NCBI GenBank assembly: GCA_963575745.1
Contig: CAUYUJ010021660.1
Location: 473,636 to 537,635 of the forward strand
Direction: 5' to 3'
DNA length: 64,000 bases
Source of the DNA: Prorocentrum cordatum
Lineage: Eukaryota; Sar; Dinophyceae; Prorocentrales; Prorocentraceae
Shown: one piece after another, positions 52,853 through 64,000 of the stretch
How positions within the stretch are numbered: the stretch's first letter is position 1
Layout: each line of letters opens with the position of its first letter
Notes under the pieces: generated by a model
What the model was told of the DNA's origin: nothing
The model's input: the letters and a program-made list of their open reading frames with translations, nothing else
The model's database searches: none
Made by a program: the position numbers and the translations under genes

Positions 52853-55690
52853 GCCGAAGAAGCTCCGAAACGGCCCCCACGAAGCCTTCAGTGCCTTCAG
52901 AATTCCCTCCAGGAGCGGGGGAGCGGACGAGAGGCGACAGGCATATTGCAAGCAAAAACGCCCCAAGAGATCCCCAAACGGCCCCCACGAAGCCCTAAGT
53001 GGCCTCAGAATTGCTTCCAGGAAGGGGGGAGCGGACGAGAGGCGACCGGCATATCGAAGGCACAAAAGAACAATGTTGGACGCTCCGAGGGCCTTCGATG
53101 TTTCTCCGTTGGGGAGAGTCGTCGTAGGATCGACGATTGCCGACCGAGGGCAGCGAATCCAGTGGAGGCCCAAGAGGCCCCCAGGAGCCCAAAAGAGATC
53201 CCCAAGAGGTGCCACGGGGCTTAAAAACTGCTTCGAAGCGAGGGGGGCGGACGAGGGGACCGCCTCAGGAGGTTTTGGACGGTTTTGGGCCTCAAAATCG
53301 TCCGCTTTACGACGGTTTTGGAAGGATTTTGGCCTTCTCGCCTTTTCCGCTTTCCGACGCTCGAAGACGGCCCAAGAGGCCTCCAAGAGCGCCCCAGAAC
53401 GGCCCAAGAGGTTTCCAAGAGCGCCCCAAGACAGCCCAAGAGGGCCCCAAGACGACCCAAGAGACGCTCAAGACGGCCCACGAGGGCCCGAAGACAGGCC
53501 CAAGAGGGGGCCAAGAGGGGGACCACGGACCGAAAATCCGAGCCTTCCGCCCCAAGAGGGCGCCAGGAGGCCCAAACAGGCCCCCAAGAGGCCCCAAGGG
53601 GCCGCCAAGAATCCCCCGAAGAGGCCCCAGGAGGCTCCCAAGGAGCCCAAACGAGGCCCCTACAGAGGCCCCAACAGCTTCCAAAATGGCCCCGAAGAGG
53701 CCTCGAGCCCGCCTCCGAGCTTCCTCGCCGCGAGGGTGCCAACACGGCCCCAGACCGGCCCAGGACGGCCCAAGGCGCGCTCAAGACGGCCCAAGACGAT
53801 TCCAAGACGGTCCCAGGAGGGTGCGCCCAGGACGGCCCAAGGACGCGCCCGTTCGGGGCCTCAAGACGGGCCAAGATGGCAAGAGAGTCCCAGCTGGCAA
53901 AAATCGTTAATTTTCCATTGTTTACTGTTACACCCTTTGCGTTTCCCGCCGTTTCGGCGGTCCGATGCACCAAGAGGCCCCAGAAAGTCCCAGGAGGGTC
54001 CGAGGAACCGCCCAGGAAGGCCCCAAGACGGGCCAAGACGGACCCAGCACAACCCAAGGCGCGCTGCGACGGCTCAAGACGGCTCCAAGACAGCCCCAAG
54101 AGGGTGCCAACACGGCCCCTGCTGGGCCCAGGACGGCCCAAGGAGGCGCACAGGAGGGGCCCAAGACGACTCCAAGGCGGCCTCCTCACGGTCCCAGACG
54201 GCTCCAAGACAGCCCCACGAGGACCCCGATGGGCCCAGGACGGCCTACGGACGCGCCCATGAGGGGCCCACGACGAACCAAGACGGCCCCATCAGGGCAA
54301 ACGGCGCCCTCAAGACGGGCCTAGACGGCTCCAAGACGGCCCTTTGAGGGAGCCAACGCGGCCCCACACCCTTCGGGCGCACACTTGGGGGGGCTGGGAG
54401 CTTGCGACAAGTCTCCCACATTCATTGTCCTGCCCCATTCTGTTCGCCTGGAGGCCTCCTCCAACCCTGTGGGCGAACAAGAGGAATCCCAGCGGGACGC
54501 CAACCCTGGGGCCCGTGGGCCCCGCGCCGCTTGGGCAGAAGACGAACGCCGGGTCTGACAGGCCAGCTACCGCCCCCCTTTGCCCGATATGCTGTGCCAT
54601 TCTGTTCCCCCAGGGGCCTTGGCAAACTCTTCGGGCCAAGCAGACCGGACCCCTGGGACAGCAGCCAATTGATATGACCCTGGGACCTCTCCGCATTCTT
54701 CGGACGAGCATCTGGGGGGCCCAGGAGATTCGGACATGTCTTCCCCATTCCTTGCCCTGTCCCGTTCTGTTCGCCCGAAGGCCTCCACAGACCCTCTGGG
54801 CGAACAGAATGGGACATGGCGAACAAACCCTCCCGTTGGCGGTGATGCGACTGGATCGCACCATCAAGGCGCGCCCGGAGGTGATGGCCGACCCAACAGC
54901 GGTTTCTCTTAAGAGTTCACTGGATTTCAAATTTTCTTGAAGCTCTCTTGGGCCCTCCCTGTAGATCCTTGCGAGCCTCCCCGGCGCTTTCGGTGGCCTA
55001 CAGTGCAGGGCCCCGCGCGTGCGAAAAAGGCGATTCGGACCAAAATGGCGCAGCAGGCCCCTGCGAGCCCCAGCAGGCCCCAGCGCACTCCGAGACGCTC
55101 CAAGATGGCCCAAGATGGCTCTGGCGCGCTCCGAGACCCTATCGGAACTCCCCGAGAAGACCCCAAGACGCCCCAAGACGGTCCAAGAAGGCCTCCGAGA
55201 TGGTCCAAGAGCGCTCGAAGAACGCCCAAGATAGCTTCCAGACGGCCCAAGAGGCGCCCAAATTGCTCCAAGTGGACCCCAAGAAGAGCGCCGAGAGAGC
55301 CCGAACGAGGAAAGATCCTCCAAATCTATTCGGAAAACGTGTTTGTTTTGCAATTCCCGTGCTTTTCGTCTTCAAAGCGCCCAAGACGACAATTGTCTCC
55401 CAAGATCGTCACCAGAGCGCCCAGGAGGCCCCTGGGAGGGCCCCAAGACGGCCTAAGGCGGTCCCAGGACGGCTCCTGAGGTGCCCATGACGGCGCAAGA
55501 GGCTCCCCCAAAGGGGCCAATGACAACCCGAGAGAGCCCCAAGGCGGTCCGAGGCCAGCCCCGGAGCCGCCCAAGACGGTCCCAAACGGCCCCAAGACGG
55601 GCCAAGGGGCACCCAAGACGGCCCAAGAGGGCCCCAAGAGGCTCCCAGGAGGCCGCCAGACGGCCCAACAGGGTCCCGAGAGGTTCTTGC
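52853..55690. repeat. Segmental duplicate, copy B, chimeric; right target flank
   Basis: 52,853-54,996 is nearly identical to copy A (24,750-26,848). At 54,997 it switches to sequence nearly identical to 28,062-28,409, skipping the equivalent of 26,849-28,061, which in copy A holds element C and a PPR fragment. After 55,346 it continues with the second spacer type and minus-oriented satellite to 55,690. The open frames are shared with copy A and are treated as non-coding. Confidence 0.85.
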
Positions 55691-55705
55691 AAGGCAGAAC
55701 AGAAG

Positions 55706-56425
55706 CCCCGGGGCGCGGCCACACCCGCAGAAAATAAACCCCGACTTCGAGGTTTATTGTCCGACGCCCTGGGGCGGAGCAATCAACCCTCGCCCAGGGC
55801 GTTCATCGGCTCGCCACGTCCACGGAATGCCAGTACCTACTTCGAAGTCTCCCCCCCAGGCTCCAGATGGGGCACAGCCGTCTCGCCGGTCGTTCGTGGA
55901 TCAACGACGCTCACGAAAAATACTCCGTAACTTCGGAGGCCATTCTCCATGGTCCCGCGGTCGGCCCCAAAAAAGCCCCCCGCAGACAACTCCTCGGCCC
56001 GCCACGTCGACGGAAAAAAACTCCGTGCTCGAGGTTTTTTCTCCGATGTCCCAGGTGGGCAAAAGGGTTCTGGAGAGACGTCTTTCGTCAACCTGCGCTT
56101 TGTCGCTTACTCTGGAGTTCTGGGTTTCGTTTCTGCGGTGTTCCGTCTCTACTCTCCCAATGCATGACCAGGGGCGCGGCCACACCCACGGAGAATAAAC
56201 CCAGACTTGGAGGTTTATTTTCCGACGCCCCGGGGCGGAGCAATTAACCCTCGCCCAGGACGTTCATCGGCTCGCCACGTCCACAGAATGCCAGTACCAA
56301 CTGAAGGGTCCCCCCCAGGCTCCGGATGGGGCACAGACGTCTCGCACGGATCGTTCGTGCATCAACGACGCCCACGAAAAAGACTCCGTAACCCCAGAGA
56401 CCATTCTCCAGGGTCCCGCGGCCAC
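55706..56425. repeat. Hairpin cassettes (two close copies, one degenerate)
   Basis: 55,706-55,965 and 56,168-56,422 are diverged direct copies (CGCGGCCACACCC, TTCATCGGCTCGCCACGTCC, CAGATGGGGCACAG / CGGATGGGGCACAG). Each has a hairpin with arms AATAAACC / GGTTTATT. A degenerate third at about 56,003-56,045 has different arms, AAAAAAC / GTTTTTT. No gene. Confidence 0.65.
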
Positions 56426-56549
56426 CTCCTCCATCCACACCGTCCCCTCCAACCTCCCACCCCCGCGAGGCCCCGGAGACGCTCCATTTCCACGTCCACA
56501 CCATGGCGGGCAGACTCGGCGGCCGGAAGGCCGCGGGTCAGCCCTAATC

Positions 56550-56665
56550 AGTTACAGCGCTGGGATCAGCGCGTGCGAGAAGGGCGAGCAGTGGCAGCGG
56601 GCGCTGGCGCTGCTGAGCGAGATGCGGGAGGCGAAGCTGGAGCCCAACGTCATCTCTCCTACATG
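56550..56665 (+). pseudogene. PPR fragment A of the 56-kb pair
   Basis: ISYSAGISACEKGEQWQRAL, then LLSEMREAKLEPNVIS, is one clean motif. It starts after the GCGGCC...GGCCGC hairpin and GGGTCAGCCCTAATC and decays after 56,660 (CCTACATGGCCGG). Confidence 0.6.
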
Positions 56666-56855
56666 GCCGGTGGAAGCGTGTGCGAGAAGCCTAGGGCCTC
56701 AAGTGCACAAAAACGCCCCTTTACGGCGCCACCACGCCGAATCGCCCAGGCCAGTCCCAGAGGCGCTCCAGAGGGGTTCCCAGACCGTCCAAGAGCGCCC
56801 CAAAACGGCCGCACGGAGCCGCGCCGTGGAGGCGCACCAGGGGAACCTGAAGGTC

Positions 56856-57010
56856 GTGGGCGAAGTCCACGGGTTCGCCCTAGTCAGCTACAACGCTGGG
56901 ATCAGCGCGTGCGAGAAGGGCGAGCAGTGGCAGCGGGCGCTGGCGTTGTTGAGCGAGATGTGGGAGGCGAAGCTGGAGCCCAACGTCATCTGTTCTCTAT
57001 GGCAGACGGA
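56856..57010 (+). pseudogene. PPR fragment B of the 56-kb pair
   Basis: VHGFALVSYNAGISACEKGE, then QWQRALALLSEMWEAKLEP. It is almost identical to fragment A but with a different 5' hairpin (GTGGGC/GTCCAC), and decays at TGTTCTCTATGGCAG. Confidence 0.6.
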
Positions 57011-57263
57011 AGCGCGTGCGAAAAGGTCGTGCACTTTGCCCTCCCTGGAGGGCAATTTTTCGACACCCCTCACGCAGATCCTGGCCCCCGAGCGTCACAA
57101 ATCGAGCCCTCCCCCCAAAGACGCGCCGAAGTGGCCATCAGAGGCTCCAAGGAGCGTCCAAGAGGCCCCCCCTAGAGGCCCCCAACAAGGCCCACGAGGC
57201 CTCCAAGAGCCTCCAACAGTCCTCCGAAGCATGCCCCGAGAGAGGCCAAAATCTTTTATTTAT

Positions 57264-58790
57264 CCCGGAAAGGGCGCCGGCCCAGGGTTCTCTTTTAGAG
57301 TCTTCCCCCCCGCTTTCGACGGCTGTAGGGCCGGCGAATTTCTTCTACGATAAAGAACGAGGTCGCCTAGGGCCGACGAATTAAAAAGTTGAGGACGTCA
57401 TTAGCGAAACGCTTGTTTGTTTCAGAAAATGTTGAGGATGTCTCGAGCGAAACGCTTGTTTTCTGTTATAGATTGTTCTCCCCTGGGGACCTGAATTCAG
57501 AGGATCTCTCAAGTGAAATGCTTGTTTTCACGTGCCCATGTCTTGAGGATGTCTCGAGCGAGACGCTTGGTTTCACGCCTCCAGGTTGCCCAGACGGATG
57601 TCTAGCATGAGGATTTGTTGAGGATGTTTCGAACCAGGGGCTTGTTTTCACGTGTCCAGGTCGCCCAGGCGGATATCTAGCATGAGGATGTGTCGAGGAA
57701 GTCTCGATCGAGACGCTTGTTTGCACGTGTCCAGGTTGCCCAGGCGGATGTCTAGCATGAGTATGTGCTGAGAACGTCTTGAGCGAAACGCGTGTTTTCA
57801 CGTGTCCAGGTCGCCCAGGCACAGCACTGCCCTCGGCACGGTACATCAATACCGATACCCTTAGCATTGCAGCCTGGCATGTTTCCTGGCACGTTCCGCG
57901 GAGCGTCCCGTGGCGCGTCCCCCTGGCACGTCGCGCGGTGCACGTCCATTGGCACGTTCCGTAGCGCGTCCCCTTGGCACGTCCCGCGGTGCGTGCCCAT
58001 GGCACGTCCCCTGGCACGTCGCCTGGCGCGTACCTGGGGACGTTCCGCGGCGCGTCCTCCTGGCATGTCCCCTTGTCGATTAGTTCTGGAGCAGCTACCA
58101 TCTGCTCAGGCAGCTCGATATTAAGATCCAGATCAGTTCGGTCAGGATTAGGATGCAAAGAGGACTCGATCCACAACGCTATCTAGAACACAATCGCGGC
58201 ATGGCACATCGCAGTTCAGCACGGCCCAGCACAGCACAGCCGTCGGCACGGTACATCAAGATCGATACACTCACCGTTGCCTTTTGGCACGTTCCTTGGC
58301 GCGTTCCGTGGCGAGTCCACCTGGCACGTCGCGCGGCGCGTCCCCTGGCACGTCCCGCGGCACGTCCATTGGCACGTTCCGTAGCGCGTCCCCTTGGCAC
58401 GTCCCGCGGTGCGTGCCCATGGCACGTCCCCTGGCACGTCGCCTGGCGCGTCCCTTGGGACGTTCCGCGGCGCGTCCTCCTGGCATGTCCCCTCTGTCGA
58501 TCCGTTCTGGGGCAGCTACCATCTGCTCAGGCAGCTCGAGCTTAAGATCCAGATCCGCTCGGTCAGGACTCGGATGCAAAGAGGACTCGATCCACAACGC
58601 TATCTAGGGCACAATCGCGGCATGGCACATCGCAGTTCAACACGGCGTAGCACAGCACAGCTCTCGGCACAGTACATCAAGATCGATACATTCAGCATTG
58701 CATTTGCCCGTCGCCCAATCAGGTGTGTTTGAAACATTGCCATGCCTTACATTTCTAGATTCCTTTCCGGGTTCGTGGGTCGATCATGTT
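57264..58790. repeat. 1.5-kb repeat cassette, copy 1
   Basis: A lead-in (GGGTTCTCTTTTAGAG, ACGGCTGTAGGGCCGGCGAA), then 6-7 units of about 75 bases built on GGATGTCTCGAGCGAAACGC and CACGTGTCCAGGTCGCCCAG (57,392-57,830). Two 420-base subunits follow, starting CGGCACGGTACATCAA and holding arrays of TGGCACGTCCCGCGGCGCGT-type 20-base units (57,870-58,070; 58,275-58,495). The tail is ATTGCCATGCCTTACATTTC. Confidence 0.75.
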
Positions 58791-59476
58791 CCAAAGTTTT
58801 TGAAGGAGTTTCGCCTTCTCGCATTCTCGGCTAGCCGACGCTCCAAGACGGCCGAAGAGACCCACAAGACGGCCCAACAGGCCTCCAAGCGCGTCCCCAG
58901 ACGGCCCAGGGAGGCCCAAGATGGCCCAAGAGGCGCCCAAGACGGCCCCAAAGGACCCCAAGCCAGGCCCAAGAGGGGGCCAAAGAACAGGGAAAAACCC
59001 TAACACTCCGAGCCCTGGGCCCCCATACGCCCACACAAGGCCCCAAGACCACCCCAAGGGAACGCCAAGAGGTCCCCAGAGGCCCCCAAAAAGCCCAAAG
59101 CAAGCCCCAAGACGGACCCCAAGAGGCCCCAAAGCTGTCTCCAAGAGGGACCCCAGACGCCTCTCAGCCATTACCCAGGCACACGCACGGTGGCGGATTT
59201 CGCCGAAGGCCATGATGCGTGCCAGAAGGTCCTCTGTCTTGAAGTGTCCACCAGGCTCTCCAGGCCGCCCTGCGAGCCCCCAGGCCGCTCCGAGACGGCT
59301 CAGGAACGCCCACGAGGGCGCCCGGACAGACCAAGAGGGACCCAACCGAGCCCTAGGTCGGACCCAGAGGCTTCCAAGGCAGGCCAGGAGGCTCCCAAGG
59401 CGGCCCAGGAGGACCCCCCCGGGAGGGACCCAAGAGGCAAAAATCGGCTCCTTCCCTTCGGAAAACGTGCATCTTC
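58791..59476. repeat. Composite satellite, minus orientation
   Basis: Starts with the spacer (TTTGAAGGAGTTTCGCCTTC) and continues with CCAAGAGGGACCC-type core. Confidence 0.65.
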
Positions 59477-61020
59477 CCTGGAAAGGGCGTAGGCCCAGGG
59501 TTCTCTTTTAGTAGGTTTCCCCCCGGTTTTGACGGCTGTAGGACCGGCGAATTTCTTTTGCGATAAATAACGAGGTCGCGTAGGGCCGGCGAATTAAAAT
59601 TTGAGAACGTCTCGAGCGAAACGTTTGTTTTTCAGAATGTGTTGAGGATGTCTCGAGCGAAACGCTTGTTTTCTGTTATAGGCTGTCCTCTCCCGAGGAC
59701 CTGAATTCAGAGGATCTCTCAAGTGAAATGCTTGTTTTCACGTGCCCAGGTCTTGAGGATGTCTCGAGCGAGACTCTTGGTTTCACGCCTCCAGGTTGCC
59801 CAGACAGATGTCTAGCATGAGGATTTGTTGAGGATGTCTCGAACGAGAGGCTTGTTTTCACGTGTCCAGTTCGCCCAGGCGGATGTCTAGCATGAGGATG
59901 TGTCGAGGAAGTCTCGATCGAGACGCGTGTTTTCACGTGTCCAGGTCGCCCAGGCGGATGTCTAGCATGAGTATGTGTTGAGAACGTCTTAAGCGAAACG
60001 CGTTTTTTCACGTGTCCAGGTCGCCCAGGCACAGCACAGCCCTCGGCACGGTACATCAATATCGATACCCTTAACATTGCAGCCTGGCATGTTGCCTGGC
60101 ACGTTCCGCGGAGCGTCCCGTGGCGCGTCCCCCTGGCACGTCGCGCGGTGCACGTCCATTGACACGTTCCGTAGCGCGTCCCCTTGGCACGTCCTGCGGT
60201 GCGTGCCCATGGCACGTCCCCTGGCACGTCGCCTGGCGCGTCCCTTGGGACGTTCCGCGGCGCGTCCTCCTGGCATGTCACGTCTGTCGATTAGCTCTGG
60301 GGCAGCTACCATCTGCTCAGGCAACTCGAGCTTAAGATCCAGATCAGTTCGGTCAGGACTCGGTGGCAACGAGGACTCGATCCACAACGTTATATATAGA
60401 GAGAGAGAGCACAATCGCGGCATGGCACATCGCAGTTCAGCACGGCCCAGCACAGCACAGCCTTCGGCACGGTACATCAAGATCGATACACTGAACATTG
60501 CACCTTGGCACGTTCCTTGGCGCGTTCCGTGGCGAGTCCACCTTGCACGTCGCGCGGCGCGTCACCTGGCACGTTCCGCGGCACGTCCATTGGCACGTTC
60601 CGTAGCGCGCCCCCTTCGCACGTCCTGCGGTGCGTGCCCATGGCACGTTCCCTGGCACGTCGCCTGGCGCGTCCCTTGGGACGTTCCACGGCGCGTCCTC
60701 CTGGAATGTCACGTCTGTCGATTAGCTCTGGGGCAGCTACCATCTGCTCAGGCAACTCGAGCTTAAGATCCAGATCAGTTCGGTCAGGATTCGGATGCAG
60801 AGAGGACTCGATCCACAACGCTATATATAGAGAGAGAGAGCACAATCGCGGCATGGCACATCGCAGTTCAGCACGGCGTAGCACAGCACAGCTCTCGGCA
60901 CAGTACATCAAGATCGATACATTTAGCATTGCATTTGCCCGTCGCCCACTCAGGTGTCTTTGAAACGTTGCCATGCCTTACATTTCTATATTCCTTTCCG
61001 GGTTCGTGGGTCGATCATGT
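59477..61020. repeat. 1.5-kb repeat cassette, copy 2
   Basis: Same order of modules as 57,264-58,790: lead-in, 75-bp units (59,600-60,020), two 420-base subunits with 20-base GGCACGT arrays (60,085-60,285; 60,490-60,715), same tail. It differs by a TATATATAGAGAGAGAGAG insertion at two corresponding sites (60,398 and 60,822). Confidence 0.75.
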
Positions 61021-62075
61021 TGATATGCTCGCTCTTTTCGTCTTCACCGCGTCCAAGACGGCCATACAGGCCTTCCCGATCGCCCCAAGACGCCCCCAGA
61101 GCACCCCAGGAGGGCCCCCAACCGGCCCGAGGCGGGCCCACGACGGCTCCAGAGACGCCCCAGACGGCCCAAGAGGCAACCCAAAGAGCGGTCAATAACG
61201 GCCCAAGACGGCCCCAAGAGGCTCCGAGCTGCGCCCAAGACGGCCCCACACGGCCCCAAGACAGCCCAAGAGGCACTTAAGACGGCCCAAGGGGGACCCA
61301 AGGGATTCCCGGGAGGCCGGAAGGGGTCCCCCAAACGGCCCCCAAGAGGCCCTAGGTGGCTTCCACATTGCCTCTAAGAGAGGGGGGCCTGGCGAGAGGC
61401 GAGGGCCGGACCGCATGCCCACAAGAGCTGTTTTCAACGCTCTGGGGCCCTTGCATGCTTGTCTCTTGGGGAGCGGTCCAGAGCGCCCGGGAGCGCTCCA
61501 GGAGCCTTTAGGGCGCTCCAGGACCCTTGGAGGCTCCCCAGATGGCGCCATGAGGGCCCCACACGGCGCCATGAGGGCCCCAGACGGTCCTTGCACGCTC
61601 CGGGAAGCCCCACAGAGCGTCCACGAGGCCCCTCAAATGGGCACGACACGACCCAAGCGAGCGCCAAGGCGCTCCGAGAGGCCTCCAAAAGGCCTCACAA
61701 GAGGGTCCCGAGAGGTCAAAATCGTTTGTTGTCCTAGGCTTTTCCAAAGATTTCCCGCTTGCCGCCAATTCAGCTTTCGGACGCTCGAAGCAGCCCTGGA
61801 AGACTTCAAGGCCACCCCAAAAGGATCCAAAACGCCCCCAGGAGGCTCCCAGGAGGGCCCCAAGACGGGCCAAGACCGCCCCAGCACGGCCCAAGGCGCG
61901 CCGAAGACGGCCCAAGGCGGCTCCAAGACGGCTCCACGAGGGTGCCAACACGGCCCCAGACGGGCCCAGCGCGGCCCAAGGCACGCTCAATGACGGCCCA
62001 AGACGACTCCAAGACGGTCCCAGGAGGGTGCCAACGCGGCCACAGATAAAGGCCCAGGGCGGCCCCAGGAGGCGC
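61021..62075. repeat. Composite satellite, minus orientation
   Basis: Core with a spacer of the second type at 61,021-61,050 and an unusual CAGGAGCCTTTAGGGCGCTC zone at 61,440-61,600 (CATGAGGGCCCCACACGGCGC repeated). Confidence 0.6.
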
Positions 62076-63345
62076 GTTTATGTTCCATGGTTTATTGTTA
62101 CAGCCTTTTGCGTTTCCCTCCATTTCGGCGGTCGGATGCCCCGAGAGGCCCCAGAAAGTCCCAGGAGGGTCCGAGGAGACGCCCAGGAAGGCCCCCAAGA
62201 CGGGCCAAGACGGCCCCAGCACAACCCAAGGTGCGCTGCGACGGCTCAAGACGGCTCCAAGACAGCCCCAAGAGGGTGCCAACGCGGCCCCTGCTGGGCC
62301 CAGGACGGCCCAAGGAGGCGCACAGGATGGGCCCAAGACGACTCGAAGGCGGCCCCCTCACGGCCCCAGACGGCTCCAAGACAGCCCCAAGGTAGTGCCA
62401 AGAAGGACCCCGATGGGCCCAGGACGGCCTACGGACGCGCCCCTGAGGGGCCCACGACGGACCAAGACGGCCCCATCACGACAAACGGCGCCCTCAAGAC
62501 AGGCCTAGACGGCTCCAAGACGGCCCTTTGAGGGAGCCAACACGGCCCCACACTTTTCGGGCGAACATTTGGGGGGGCTGGGAGCTTGCGACAAGTCTCC
62601 CACATTCATTGTCCTGCCCCATTCTGTTCGCCTGGAGGCCTCCTCCAACCCTGTGGGCGAGCAAGAGGAAACCCAGCGGGCCGCCAACCCTGGGGCCCGT
62701 GGGCCCCGCGCCACTTGGGCAGAAGACGAACGCCGGGTCTGACAGGCCAGCTACCGCCCCCCTTTGCCCGATATGCTGAGCCATTCTGTTCCCCCAGGGG
62801 CCTTGGCAAACTCTTCGGGCCAACCAGACTGGACCCCTGGGACAGCAGCCAATTGATATGACCCAGGCACCTCTCCGCACTCTTCGGACCACAGACCCTC
62901 TGGGCGAGCAGAATGGGACTTGGCGAACAAACCCTCCCGTTGGCGGCGATGCGACTGGATCGCACCATCAAGGCGTGCCCGGAGGTGATGGCCGACCCAA
63001 CAGCGGTTTCTGTTAAGATTTCATTGGATTTCAAATTTTCTTTAAGCTCTCTTGGGCCCTCCCTGTAGATCCTTGCGCTCCCTGGCGCCTTCGGTTGTTT
63101 TCCCCGATGGCCTCCCGAGCCCTTCCACAGGCGCTCCTGAGACGCCTCAGATGGGCTTCGACTTCGACGCACATCCCCGAGACTTCGAAACTGCCCTCAA
63201 TAGGAGGGGGGTGAACGAGCAGTGCGCCGGGGCCAAGCTGCTGGAGCGCTGCAAAAGCTCGGACACGAAGGCGCGGTCTCGCTGCCGCCGCCCGAGCCGC
63301 CGCCGTGTTTGTAGATTTTCGGTGCAATCTGCGCCGTTCCTCCGA
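62076..63345. repeat. Segmental duplicate, copy C (diverged)
   Basis: Matches copy A from 25,765 to about 27,075, with more substitutions and a deletion around 62,886. It includes a frame GFDFDAHPRDFETALNRRG continuing VNEQCAGAKLLERCKSSD (about 63,153-63,262). This frame is intact here but broken in copy A by a 2-base insertion (CCCGAGAGACTTC) and a base loss, so it may be a gene remnant. Confidence 0.7.
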
Positions 63346-63365
63346 GAACCATTCCAGAAGTATAC

Positions 63366-63535
63366 GTGGACGGAGTTCACGGGTCAGCCTTAGTCAGCTA
63401 CAGCGCTGGGATCAGCGCGTGCGAGAAGGGCGAGCAGTGGCAGCGGGCGCTGGCGCTGCTGAGCGAGATGTGGGAGGCGAAGTTGGAGCCCGACGTCATC
63501 TCTTCTACAGTGCAGGGACCCGCGCGTGCGAGAAG
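63366..63535 (+). pseudogene. PPR fragment at the right end of the window
   Basis: VHGSALVSYSAGISACEKGE, then QWQRALALLSEMWEAKLEP, is one motif, followed by the degenerate CTACAGTGCAGGGACCCGCG remnant and a new satellite block. Upstream is GTGGACGGAGTTCAC. Confidence 0.6.
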
Positions 63536-64000
63536 GTCCTCTGTCTTCAGTGCCTTCCCGGGCCCTCCGGGACGCAGATGCCCCAAAAACGGCCTCGGGA
63601 TGGCTCCGAGAGGCTCCAGGGGGCGCCAAGACAGCCTCAGACCACCCTTGGGAGCCCCAAGACAGCTTTAGAGGCCCCCAAGGCAGGCCAGGAGGCTCCC
63701 GAGACAGCCCAGGAGGGCCTCCAGGAGATCCCCAAGAAGCCAAAATCGCCCCAATCCCGATTGGAAACGCACATTTTCACAATGTTCCGTGTTTTCGTCC
63801 TCACAGCGTCCCAGACGGTTATACAGGCCCTCCACCTCGCCCAAGACGCGCCCAGAGGCCCCCAAATGGCGCCACACGGCCCGGCTCCAGAGGCGCCCGA
63901 GACGGCCCAGGACGCACCCAAGACAGCCCCAAGAGCAGCCAAGAATGGCCAACTGGACGGCTCCGAGAGGCTTCAGGGGGCGCCAAGACGGCCTCAGAGC
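63536..64000. repeat. Composite satellite, minus orientation, running off the window
   Basis: CCAAGACAGCCTCAG-type core with the second spacer type at about 63,745-63,815 (CCGTGTTTTCGTCCTC). Confidence 0.6.

Overview
The window looks like nuclear DNA of a dinoflagellate, probably a Prorocentrum- or Symbiodinium-like alga. Signs from the sequence: pentatricopeptide (PPR) motifs of the dinoflagellate type (SYNAGISACEKGEQWQ, ALLSEMREAKLEPDV); a relict dinoflagellate spliced leader (GCTCAAG followed by CCATTTTGGCTCAA) just 5' of one PPR reading frame at 32.68 kb; very GC-rich DNA packed with trinucleotide and hexanucleotide microsatellites; and multi-exon genes all on one strand. The species assignment is inference. 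No tRNA, rRNA, intact SL RNA gene or CRISPR array was seen.

Layout. About two thirds of the window (1-33.69 kb and 52.85-64 kb) is repeat landscape. Its main component is a composite satellite whose core reads CTTGGGCCGTCTTGGAGGCC on one strand. It is punctuated about every 300-400 bases by an 80-base AT-richer spacer. The array is written in the plus orientation at 0.1-1.7, 7.4-10.7, 27.2-27.7 and 31.6-32.1 kb, and in the minus orientation elsewhere. Broken PPR pieces sit at many block edges. They are often preceded by a small hairpin and GGGTCAGCCCTAGTC, and followed by a degenerate PPR remnant that leads into the next array. The satellite leaves every frame open, so the long Trp/Gly/Leu/Pro- or Pro/Arg/Lys-rich frames there are treated as non-coding.

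The central discovery is at 33,697-52,850: a 19.15-kb gene-bearing block with near-perfect 33-bp terminal inverted repeats (31 of 33 identical), flanked by a 2-bp AG direct repeat. Two paralogous uninterrupted copies of the target site lie in the same window (24,748-24,749 and 29,066-29,067). Joining the DNA left and right of the block rebuilds the arrangement seen intact at 24.17-26.85 kb. The block is therefore best read as a large cut-and-paste type DNA transposon. All recognisable genes in it lie on the plus strand: (1) a protein with 13-residue acidic repeats and a UIM-like motif; (2) a protein ending in KRPAAA/KKPAAA repeats; (3) a short-exon gene; (4) a transposase-like protein with a Cys cluster, candidate D/D/E residues and a D-x-x-H motif; (5) a SAM-methyltransferase-like gene in at least four exons; (6) an unrecognised 260-residue protein. 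Several introns carry a purine-rich 5' half and a pyrimidine-rich 3' half made from complementary microsatellites.

Right of the element the window holds a chimeric segmental duplicate (52.85-55.35 kb), hairpin cassettes (55.7-56.4 kb), two 1.5-kb duplicates built from 75-bp and 20-bp tandem units (57.3-61.0 kb), and a third diverged copy of the segmental duplicate (62.0-63.3 kb) leading into a final PPR fragment.
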